From assembly GCA_027579435.1 (NCBI GenBank), contig JANBPK010001765.1, forward strand, positions 1-11,676: a stretch of 11,676 nucleotides of DNA, given 5' to 3'. This document shows, piece by piece, positions 1 to 7,255 of the stretch (position 1 is the first letter of the stretch; every line of letters begins with the position of its first letter). The notes under the pieces are model-generated. The model saw only the letters and a program-made list of their open reading frames with translations. It was not told the DNA's origin and did no database searches. The position numbers and the translations under genes are program-made. This stretch comes from Candolleomyces eurysporus (lineage: Eukaryota; Basidiomycota; Agaricomycetes; Agaricales; Psathyrellaceae).

Positions 1-191
1 GGTGCAGGAGCAGGCCAGTTGCTATCTATGATATAAATAAACAACATTAAAATAAACAACATTAAAAATAAATTGAAACATGATGCTATCACTAGGCAAA
101 ACATGAGCCTTACCCAAGGCTAGGAGCTCATGTATGCAATTGCCAGCACAACTGGCATGCACTGATGTGCAGGTAGTGAATTAGGGCACTC
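1..191 (-). mobile_element. LINE 3' UTR fragment (copy E), cut by the window start
   Basis: This stretch is similar to the 3' untranslated tails of the LINE copies at 6737-6930 and 7272-7470. Shared blocks are the GCAGGCCAGTTGCTATCTATGATA-type start, the ACATGATGCTATCACTA block, the GTGAGCC..GCC block and a final GGCACTC. On the minus strand this is the last 200 or so nucleotides of the element before its poly(A), and the poly(A) itself lies outside the window. Similarity stops at about 191, so the copy is strongly 5'-truncated and has no coding sequence. A 15-base unit (AACAACATTAAAATA-like) is repeated in tandem near 47-75. Confidence 0.75.
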
Positions 192-1331
192 TAATAACAA
201 AACTATAGAACTCAAACACACATACAACTACAACACAACAACACACCAAATACCTTTGTAAAAATAAAAATAGGCAAAAGATATAGATAAAAGCTCTAAG
301 TCAAGTTAACAGAGGCTTTTAGGACTTTTTTTGTACAATTGCAAGTTCAAAGAGGAGCTAAAGCTCAACCAGCAACAATATTAATGCTTTGCAAAGCAAC
401 TTTAACACAAGAACAATTCAATAAAATGCAAGCAAATTGACTTCACAAACTTAAACACTTTCTCTTGATAACAGATGGCTCTTGTAGATTCCTAGAAACA
501 CAATCTTGACATAAATTACAAATGCTAGCTACTTATTAATGCTATAATAGATAAAACAGAGACATATATACATGTAATTAATGTTTGGCAAACAAACAAA
601 AAAACAAACAGATGACAGAGACAGAGAGATAAGAAACACAATCACATAGAGGTATTGAAGACTAAGAGTTGAGTCTCAAACCTCATAACACAGCCTAGGC
701 TCTTTGTGAACCTGTTCTGAATGTGGCTGTTGTTGAGTCCGCATGAATATATCACCAAAGACTGCTTCTGAAAAGCATGCTCTTCTATTCACAAACCTAA
801 TCCAACAAATTGATCTGAATTTTGGATGCTTGGCTCCACCAAGCCACACTTTTCTGCTGCTCTGCTGACTCTTTCTTTCTCTTGGCTATGGACAGGCTGA
901 CTGAGCTTTTGGGTTGATGACCCCATATACATCTAGTCATGCTTTCTGGTTTTCTGTACAGGTTTGCAAACTTCAAACAATCTTTCAAAGCCAGTTAACT
1001 AATGCCACTGCCTTCTAAAAGTAGTAAGGTAAATGCTTATTGACTTAACTGATTGATGATTAAGTTCTCAAAGCCGAAATATCCAAAAGTTTGTGTGTTA
1101 AGCGCAACTGCACTGGACAGATTTTTGGACATTTTGGTGGTGATGCAGTTTTGAGTGAATGAGCTCAACAGCACCCATTTCTCTCTTTTGTCATTGACCG
1201 TTTTCTATCTGCTCTCGCTTGGGGCCAACATCTAGACCGGCCCTCTGTGCCAGTTGCTGGCAACTGAACCATCACATACTACAGCTGAAGGCTGGCAATC
1301 AGAGATTATCTGATTCTGTGCTCAATGTGCA
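192..1331. other. AT-rich stretch without a supported gene
   Basis: No reading frame here is convincing. The stretch is A- and C-rich on the plus strand, with short simple repeats: AAACAAACAAAAAAACAAACA near 590-610 and GACAGAGACAGAGAGATAAG near 614-634. On the minus strand around 790-1000 one frame gives a charged, Gln/Glu/Lys-rich peptide of some 60 residues (it includes KPVQKTRKHD and SRAAEKCGLVEPSIQ) interrupted by one TAG. Its composition is protein-like, but I do not recognise a family or find splice sites that would extend it. Confidence 0.5.
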
Positions 1332-1865
1332 ATGCATCAATCACTGGTGTGTTGGCAATTTCCTCTGGTATTATTCCAAATAGCAGTAATATTGAAAGAA
1401 GCTCTCAGCAAAATGCAGGCTTGCATAGAAAGTACCTTTAGATGGTTCTTCAGAATTATCCCAGTTCTCCAGCCTGGGGTTGTCCACCTCACAATTGGAC
1501 ATACCGATTGGTGGTTCTGGCAACAAAATGACCCGCTGAAAGTTGAGGCCATCATACCTGGAAAATATCTCACATACCTTCCCACAAGCTGTGAAACATT
1601 AATTCTTAAGCTTGGGACAATCAAATCAAAGAAAAACCAGCTCATGGCACAAGTAAATTTGATCTTCAAAGCAAAAGAGTTGTGGAAGTGGCATAGGATG
1701 GACATGTGGTTCTTGGTGTTAGACAAGACTGTTGGAGTCGAGGACTGGAAGTAGATTGGGCCCACAAACTTTATTTGAAGTCAGTATACCCTCCCATATG
1801 ACCACCATCCAGCCAACAAAGAGATGAAGTTTGTAGTCAAGGCTCTAACATTCAGTATAGATTAA
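1332..1865 (+). pseudogene. Decayed hypothetical protein, C-terminal part
   Basis: One frame runs from an ATG at 1332 to a TAA at 1863, with two internal stops, TAG at 1752 and TGA at 1776. After each stop the frame continues with protein-like sequence (GPTNFI, then HHPANKEMKFVVKALTF). It includes HLTIGHTDWWFWQQNDPL, LPTSCETLILKLGTIKSKKNQL and a Trp-rich end. The aromatic pattern and the Leu-spaced 'LPxSxETLxLxLxT' block recall C-terminal regions of agaricomycete LRR/F-box-like hypothetical proteins; that likeness is from memory and weak. There is an in-frame stop at 1311 just before the first ATG, so the N-terminal part is missing or lies in exons I could not define. The function is unknown. 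It is most likely a gene relic in a transposon-rich region. Confidence 0.45.
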
Positions 1866-2353
1866 GGGTACAATGGGAATGAAAAATTTTACTTTTCATG
1901 AGCTGCATTGCATAAATTTCACCATCAACCAAAGACATGGAAAAGTCTGAGACATTTGTAACTTTGGAGCTACAAGTCCTCCCAATTAACTGTCCAATCA
2001 TCACTTCTCTATAGTCAACATATGAGACTAGCGGAGGATGTGCCACCAGCATAAGCCTTGACCAAAGGCTAATGAAATTTTTGCCAACTGCATGATGAGC
2101 TCCTCATACTCAGAACATAACCTTGAAGCAATGTTTTGTTCTTAATCCCTGTGGAATCAGCAAAACAGTATGTGCACGTAGATAACTACAAGCCAGAGGT
2201 TCAGATTATCTTTGATGGATGTGTGGAGATGAGCAGGAAATGCAGGAAGGTAAGCTCCAGTAGCCCTGTCATGCAGGGCTCCGTTTTGACTTACTCAGTA
2301 AGAGGTATGCTCCATATCAGCGTCATACACAACTTGAATCATTGCAGAGTTAA
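1866..2353. other. Unassigned interval, one possible exon
   Basis: This interval separates two decayed reading frames. A plus-strand open frame from 2136 contains the protein-like segment QYVHVDNYKPEVQIIF and a run of basic residues ending at about 2249. There a GTAAGC could serve as a 5' splice site, with ACTTACTCAG near 2289-2298 as a possible 49-nt intron end. The joined frame meets a stop at once, so I do not call an exon. A minus-strand open frame at 1852-2052 has no recognisable features and is probably chance. Confidence 0.3.
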
Positions 2354-3100
2354 TCACAATGCCTTGGATACAAGAGCACACACTCATACTTGGCAGTGGC
2401 AAAGGGAAGATCTGCAATCTACATTCAGAGTGTGTGTAGCATGGTTCTCAGCCCCCTAATTCGTCACAGAGTTTTTGCAGCAAAGCCCGCATTAGAACAT
2501 CTGGGACCATGCCATGATGAACTCGTCCAGGTCGTGAATGGTTTCAAGTTGCCAATCACTGTTCTAGCTGGGTTCAACAAAGAGATTTTTGAACGGAGCA
2601 CCAGCTTACTCCAAGAAATTCACATCTATCCCATGCAAGAGTTGGAGTTGGAGCAACCCGCCCTGGAGCAAGTTGGAAAACTGTCTGCATCATATCTCTC
2701 CATAATATTCTTGCCCTTGGAAAAAGCTGTCAGGCCACTAGTATATGATGCAGAAGGAAACTGTATAACCTTTGATCATTGCTATTGCTTCATCTGTCTG
2801 CAATCTGCGGTTCAGCGATGCGATAGAGAAGGGGCTATTCATCTTCTCTATTCCTGAAGGGGAGCTGAACGGAGAGAATCACAAATAGAGATGGAGTGCA
2901 GGGTGCTGGCACAGCAAGTATTGGAGCTGCTGGACAACTACCAACCTTTGGTGGATCAGATGCACAGCAGATGTCAGACATAAACAGTCTTAGTCTGGCA
3001 AGAGGTGTCTCTAGAGTTGAAAGAGGTGAAGAGAATAGTGGAAGAGGGGCAGTTCCAGAAGGTGCGAACGGGGGGATCAAGGCAAAGGAGAGTGCCTTAG
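2354..3100 (+). pseudogene. Decayed open frame of unknown family
   Basis: A single frame stays open from 2354 to 2854. It reads on after TGA 2855 and TAA 2981 before ending at TAG 3098. The first part (about 167 codons) is rich in aliphatic residues, for example HDELVQVVNGFKLPITVL, LELEQPALEQVGKLSASYL and PLVYDAEGNCITFDHCYCFI. After the first stop the frame gives an amphipathic, coiled-coil-like stretch (VLAQQVLELLDNYQPLVDQM, then LELKEVKRIVEEGQ). Protein-like sequence on both sides of the stops argues for one former gene, not chance frames. I do not recognise the family. No start codon or splice sites are secure, and the upstream frame at 2136-2249 might belong to it. Confidence 0.4.
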
Positions 3101-3640
3101 GGCTTCAGAACACTGCTGCCATGCCCCAAGACTCACCAAAGCCAGAGGAAGGCGGTCTAACTGGAAAGCCGAGCGATGTTCAGTCCAGGCCATGGCCGTA
3201 ATTCATCAGCCCAGTCTTTTACTTAAGTGTTTGCCTGAGTTCTAACTGTAAGAACTTGGGCCAGGATTGTTTAGGTCCATTTGAGAGCCTTTTGAGTATA
3301 GACATATTAACAGAGCAATCAAACAGTGGTTCCAGAAATTTGCCAAGTTTGTGGCATGGCTTTCCAGCAAATTGGATGGCTTTGCATAGAGGGTTTTTGT
3401 GTTTCTAGACCCATTCTATTAGATGTTTGAACAGCAAGACAGTCAACTGGAGCCTGACAGTCAGAGAACTGATCTATGGAAACCAAGACAATACAGGGCC
3501 ATATATATAACCTAAAACAACAATCACATAGACCAGAATGATAGAAAACTGGAATATTGGAAGGAAATTGCTAAAACCTCAGAGTAACTGAGTAGAAGCA
3601 ATCGGGAACATGTTCTCAGCATGGAGCAATTGCCAAGAAA
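3101..3640. other. Unassigned interval
   Basis: No gene or RNA is recognisable. Short plus-strand stretches between stops look protein-like, such as AIKQWFQKFAKFVAWLSSKL near 3320-3370 and a later one near 3420-3500. The stops are frequent, and I found no family for it. It may be further decay of the gene relic at 2354-3100 or of an unrelated element. Confidence 0.35.
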
Positions 3641-3780
3641 ATNAAAAAAGAGTCCAGGATAATAAAAAGTCAAAAATAAAATTAAAAAGCAAAAATAAGG
3701 GAATAAAAGACTGATAAGATAAGATAAGATGAGGCAAGAGATAAGATAAAGAAAACNAAAAAAAGCAAAATAAAAGATGA
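3641..3780. repeat. A-rich tract with GATAA microsatellite
   Basis: A-rich on the plus strand, with AATAAAA and AAAAATAAAA units. It contains a GATAA/AGATA tandem repeat at about 3715-3750 (GATAAGATAAGATAAGATGA, then GAGATAAGATAAAG). Two N bases (3643 and 3757) sit beside A-runs. It ends where the LINE endonuclease-RT linker begins at about 3785, so it may be the A-rich target of that insertion or an old degenerate tail. Confidence 0.7.
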
Positions 3781-4307
3781 GTTAGACTGGTCACATACTT
3801 TCAACATTAGATCCCACAGACACTTGTTTGTAATTGCAACTTTCTCAATCTATTTATCAAAGAATTCACACTTAGTGGTCTTAACCGCTAATCTAAAGGC
3901 CTTATAGTTGTCAGCTGTCATCTTTTGCCAACACTTTTTGAATGTTCTTGTACATTTGTTGCTCCAATATTATCTTGAGTTTGGTCCAAAGGTAAACTCT
4001 ATTGAGTGTTTAATTCTACACATTGGAGAAAGTGCCAACCTATGGCTGACATCATGTGTTCTACCTCAGCAGGTGTGGTAGGGCAGTAGCCTGATAGGTC
4101 TCCTATATTCAGGACTATGTCCACATTAAATTCCTTTTCCTCATTGCTGAACAATAGAGCCAGGGTTTTCCTTTTTTACCCTTGGCACAGCATGCTCTAG
4201 TAGAATGACAGTGGATAGTGGGATGTAATCTGACCAGCCTTGGTGTTCCATGGCTCTCCTCATGTCCTCATGTTAGTGCTGAGAGTGTCTGATGCACTAA
4301 CAAACAC

Positions 4308-4818
4308 TGTTGTAACCTGATCCCAAAAGATAAAAACTCAGATGAAAGTAGAAGTCTAATAGGAGTAGCTAGCTGATCCTGAGAGATAAATTACATATGA
4401 GCGAATATACTGTAGAATACAATAAACAAAAAGAATACTTATAACTTAGATGAAAATAGAAGTCTGAGTTGTGTTAACACTGCAGTTTTTTATGTGTTTG
4501 TTCAATGAGCACATTTTAAGCAAATCAGGTGCAGGGAATGCATTTGTTTACAGTTTGTGTTTAATGTGCCTACATTGGACATATATTAAGCAAAGTTTTA
4601 GTGGTGGCAAAAGGAGGTCAGACATATGCAATGCAAATTTGAATTTGCCTAGCTTAAACATTTGTATTGCAGAATGTAGACAAAGTCAATCCTTGCATTT
4701 GGTTTGCTTAAAATGTGCTCTTCAAACAAACATATCAAAAACCACTGTGTAATGCAAGAGAGAATGTATATCTACAGTAAACTAATCATATGATTGTGAC
4801 AACAAATGATCTACTACC
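4308..4818. mobile_element. 511-bp fold-back insertion in the LINE endonuclease, with 9-bp flanking repeats
   Basis: The endonuclease reading frame (minus strand, ...VIDLVFV then SASDTLS...) is interrupted exactly here. AACAAATAC at 4819-4827 and AACAAACAC at 4299-4307 flank the insertion and match at 8 of 9 bases, as a target site duplication would. Inside are imperfect inverted arms: 4394-4420 (CATATGA..ACTGTAGAATAC) pairs with 4766-4792. A direct repeat of 23 bases lies at 4335-4357 and 4443-4465 (two differences). There is no coding sequence. An 8-9 bp duplication would suit a hAT- or Mutator-type non-autonomous element, but the extreme ends (TGTTGTAAC.. and ..ACTACC) match only weakly as inverted repeats, so the superfamily is open. 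It contains the element at 4478-4749. Confidence 0.55.
4478..4749. mobile_element. MITE-like inner element with long terminal inverted repeats and TAA flanks
   Basis: A 272-bp non-coding segment begins CACTGCAGTTTTTTATGTG and ends with the near reverse complement (..AAAAACCACTGTG). It is flanked on both sides by TAA (4475-4477 and 4750-4752). The arms pair well over at least 50 bases; the identical core GAGCACATTTTAAGCAAA lies at 4507-4524 and in reverse at about 4702-4720. Weaker pairing continues towards the centre. TAA/TTA duplications are typical of PIF/Harbinger (Tourist-like) MITEs. A degenerate third copy of the core lies at about 4582-4600. It may be a MITE nested in the outer insertion, or simply the inner part of one long fold-back element. 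Confidence 0.6.
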
Positions 4819-4827
4819 AACAAATAC

Positions 4828-5414
4828 AAGGTCTATTACCAACTTAGTGTTCTTGTTTGCTCTAGACACATATGTGGGTCCATAATTGCTGGGTCTTGCA
4901 TATTCAAGTCCTAGGGAAGCTGCTGTCTCTACCAGCAGGAAAGCTGTGGTCTGGTGATGTTGAACATCTTGGTCCCACTCCTTCAAATGGCAGTTGAAGT
5001 CCTTGCCCATGTAGCTCAGCTAAGAAATAGATTCAAATCTACCAGTCATAATTTTGGTTGTGCAAGGCTGATTGTCTGAGTATACATTCATGAATGAGTA
5101 GGATTTCCACCTCCAAAAAAAGAGATCACCATTACATCTTGATGATAGGCTGGATGTAGTGTGAGTCCAGATGCTTTGATATATAAGTCATGATTTGTGG
5201 TCTAGACTCTGGCTCCATGTTGGTACACCATGCATGTCCACTGCAAGTGATATGGCACCCTTGTGACTGTGCTGCCTGGCATGTGTTTTATGGTCTGCCA
5301 GAATGGTTTCTGTACAAAAAATATATCAATATTGTCAAAGTAACTCTTAGCAATATTGAGTGTAACTACCACTGTCTCCTTGCTTTTGCTTGCCCTCTTG
5401 GTTGAGCTAGACAT
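4828..5414 (-). pseudogene. APE-type endonuclease domain of LINE ORF2, N-terminal two thirds
   Basis: This is the domain that nicks target DNA for LINE integration. Two minus-strand frames carry it. The one at 5414-5202 has TLNIAKSYFDNIDIFFVQKP followed by a Trp-containing block, the N-terminal endonuclease signature. The one ending near 4828 has MGKDFNCHLKEWDQDV, then TAASLGLEYA, GPTYVSR and VIDLVFV; DFN is the metal-binding motif. The rest of the domain lies beyond the 4308-4818 insertion, as SASDTLS (4298-4278) and SDYIPLS. Two catalytic positions have changed: the Glu normally in FVQEP is Lys, and the SDH His is Tyr. A frameshifted, stop-containing stretch at 5010-5190 joins the two frames. 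It is inactive. Confidence 0.75.
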
Positions 5415-5640
5415 GGAGGAGGCCAGAGTTGTTGAGCAAGCACCTGCCGTGTTGNTTGATGAACATGTACCTTGGCATATTTTGCATTGATCCAGTCCTG
5501 ATCAAAGCAGTTCTTTCAGAGTGGGCATTTGCTTGAGTTAATGTTGCAGTTGTCTCATCAACATGTGAGGGCACTCAGTGCCACCAGGGGTGGGGGGAGA
5601 CAGGTGGCTTCACTTTAGCATTGCCCTTGCACGTTTACAG

Positions 5641-5679
5641 CATTTGCAGTGCTCACTATCCTTATGAGTGTTGAAATAT
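5641..5679. other. Junction between inverted and sense LINE segments
   Basis: Left of this stretch the LINE is on the minus strand (ORF1 end); right of it the LINE is on the plus strand (RNase H region). Clear similarity to the other copies begins at GGTACTGTTTGACAAC, 5680-5695. The 39 bases between match neither segment convincingly. Confidence 0.45.
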
Positions 5680-6712
5680 GGTACTGTTTGACAACTTCAA
5701 GTCCAAGAGAAAGAACGTGTTACCTAAGTGACAATCCTTCTTTGATGCAAAGCAGAGACAAACTGCACAATAAGGCACAGTGCGCTGTGGGACAGATGGT
5801 TTTGTCCCACAGTGTACAGCACATCAAGCTACAGCGTTGTTTATTATTGAGCAGGCTGGATGTGACCCCATCAACTTTATGTGGGCAGTGGGGAGAATCA
5901 ACCCTGCATGCACAGAGCTATTTGCAATAAAGGCAGCAGCTGTCAGAGCTATGGCTTTGGATGGCTGCAACTATATCATAGATTTCACCAACTCTATGTC
6001 CTCAGCAAAGAGATCAGTAGACCCGTCAGTCCACTTGGGGCAGGCACACTTCTTAGCTGTGTGATCAGTGGTTCTCTAGAGAGGACCATTTCACCGAATT
6101 CATGAGTGGGGTGTCCAACCCCAAAGGGACAGCAGCCAGCTATTACACTGGATAGTGTGCATAAAGGCATAACCCAGTTAGCACTTGATTTTTGAGCTAC
6201 AATATTCCAAGATGAGAAGTGTCACAGATGCCAGTTTCTCACACTACATGAGTTGAAAAGGACAGCTATAATGCACATATACACCAATGGTGGGTTGTGG
6301 CTAAAGTTGGTGGGAGAGGATATGCTTTTATGCATGCAAATATGCAGAGCAACCTTTAACCATGCCTCTATTGGTGAGTATTATTGTTAGTTCAACATTC
6401 CAGAGCCGCACATGTGCACATGTAGTGCTGAGAGGCAATTGTGCAAACACATATTCACTAGATGCCTGGACATGGCAACTAGGTGCTGCTCACCAAAGCT
6501 CCTGAATAAGCTTATTGGTTTCCTTTAGCAGAACCTGCATGTGTTTGGGTTCTGCTCTGCCTCTCAGAGCATTGGATGAGGGTTGGAGCCAGGCTGCTAG
6601 CCTGTGCCCTTAGGTTTTGGCTACAATGCTGCTGAAGAAAAGGGAAGCCAGGGTGGAATGAGGAGAGGCACCATAAGACAAAAGCTAAGAAGGACCATAT
6701 CAAAGCCTGCCC
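5680..6712 (+). mobile_element. LINE 3' segment in sense orientation (copy A): RNase H, C-terminal region, partial 3' UTR
   Basis: The plus strand from GGTACTGTTTGACAAC (5680) through the RNase H region, the C-terminal zinc-like region, the stop at 6575 and about 135 nt of 3' UTR is collinear with the minus-strand copies at 8620-7272 and 9480-6737. It stops at GCCTGCCC (6712), where the other copies continue for about 250 nt more before their poly(A). The minus-strand copy that starts with T-rich sequence at 6713 abuts it there. With the inverted segment at 3785-5640 it supplies complementary, non-overlapping parts of one element, lacking only RT. Confidence 0.75.
5681..6577 (+). pseudogene. 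LINE ORF2 C-terminus with degenerate RNase H (copy A)
   Basis: RNase H removes the RNA strand during reverse transcription. The frame shifts between 5681-5930 (YCLTTSSPRERT..) and 5780-6064. The second frame carries ELFAIKAAAVRAMALDGCNY, then IIDFTNSMSSAKRSVDPSV and HLGQAH, the Glu- and Asp-containing part of the domain. The Asp of the FTD motif is Asn here, which should abolish metal binding. After 6064 several stops and shifts follow, but the order of blocks still matches the other copies: the APTYANG-like block near 6270, the HAPIGEYY-like block near 6360, a Cys-rich zinc-like region near 6410-6470 and the final QNPNVFGF-like block near 6530-6560, with the family stop at 6575. It is not functional. 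Confidence 0.7.
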
Positions 6713-7239
6713 TTTTTTTTAAAAAAAAATAAAAAATCCTATTTATATTCCAGGGCGCAGAGGCAGACTGGTTGCTATCTATGATACAAGTAAACAATAT
6801 TAAAAGTAAAATAAGACATGACACTGTCACTAAGCAAAATGTGAGCCCTGCCTGAAGCCGAATGCTTGAGTGTGTGTTAGCCATTAGAGTTGGCACCTAC
6901 AGACCTGGTTTAGATTGTGGCACTCAAAGGCCTCCAGCCTCTACCCCTCTCATCAGCTGCAGNCCCCCCCCTCTGTTTGGGTCATAAAAGGGCAAGCCTT
7001 AGTGAGGTCCTTGGCTTTTGCCTTATGGTGCCTCCTTTGGCTCAGCCCCAACTTTCTCCCCTTCAGTGGTGCCACAGCCAAAATCTGGGGGCACAGGCCA
7101 GAAGCCTGGCTTCAACCCTCACCTGATGCCCTGAGAGGCAGAGCAGAACCCAAACATACATGCCAGTTCTGCTGAAGGAAGCCAATAAGCTCATTCAGGA
7201 GCTTTGGTGAGTGGCGCTTAGTTGCCATGTCCAAGCATC

Positions 7240-7255
7240 TAGTGAATATGTGCTT
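7240..7255. repeat. Target site duplication, left copy (16 bp)
   Basis: TAGTGAATATGTGCTT is identical to 8621-8636. It directly precedes the T-run that is the poly(A) of copy B, and is the sequence of copy C at the insertion point. One or two T residues at its end are ambiguous with the poly(T). Confidence 0.9.

Larger units (their letters stand above)
3785..5640 (-). mobile_element. LINE 5' segment in inverted orientation (copy F): ORF1 end, endonuclease, linker
   Basis: Read on the minus strand from 5640 downwards, the order matches a fungal LINE. First comes an ORF1 C-terminal stretch with Cys residues and FDQDWINAKYAKVHVH (5540-5460). Next is the APE-type endonuclease, in pieces at 5414-4827 and 4298-about 4170. 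Last is the basic linker with YKAFRLAVKTTKCEFFDK and LWDLM (about 3910-3800), which precedes RT in such elements. RT is absent and similarity ends near 3785 at an A-rich tract. Many frameshifts and stops show it is dead. A 511-bp insertion (4308-4818) splits the endonuclease. The segment is head to head with the plus-strand RNase H segment that starts near 5680, and it has neither a 3' UTR nor a poly(A) of its own. Confidence 0.75.

Noticed and set aside
1337..1765. Minus-strand open frame of 142 codons
   Set aside because: It is antisense to the better plus-strand frame at 1332-1865, whose protein-like sequence continues beyond its stops; this one shows no such continuity.
3715..3750. GATAA repeats as a GATA-factor regulatory site
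   Set aside because: They form a microsatellite in an A-rich tract with no intact gene next to it.
4471..4752. Plus-strand open frame of 93 codons
   Set aside because: It coincides with the palindromic MITE-like element; the frame is a by-product of the inverted repeat.
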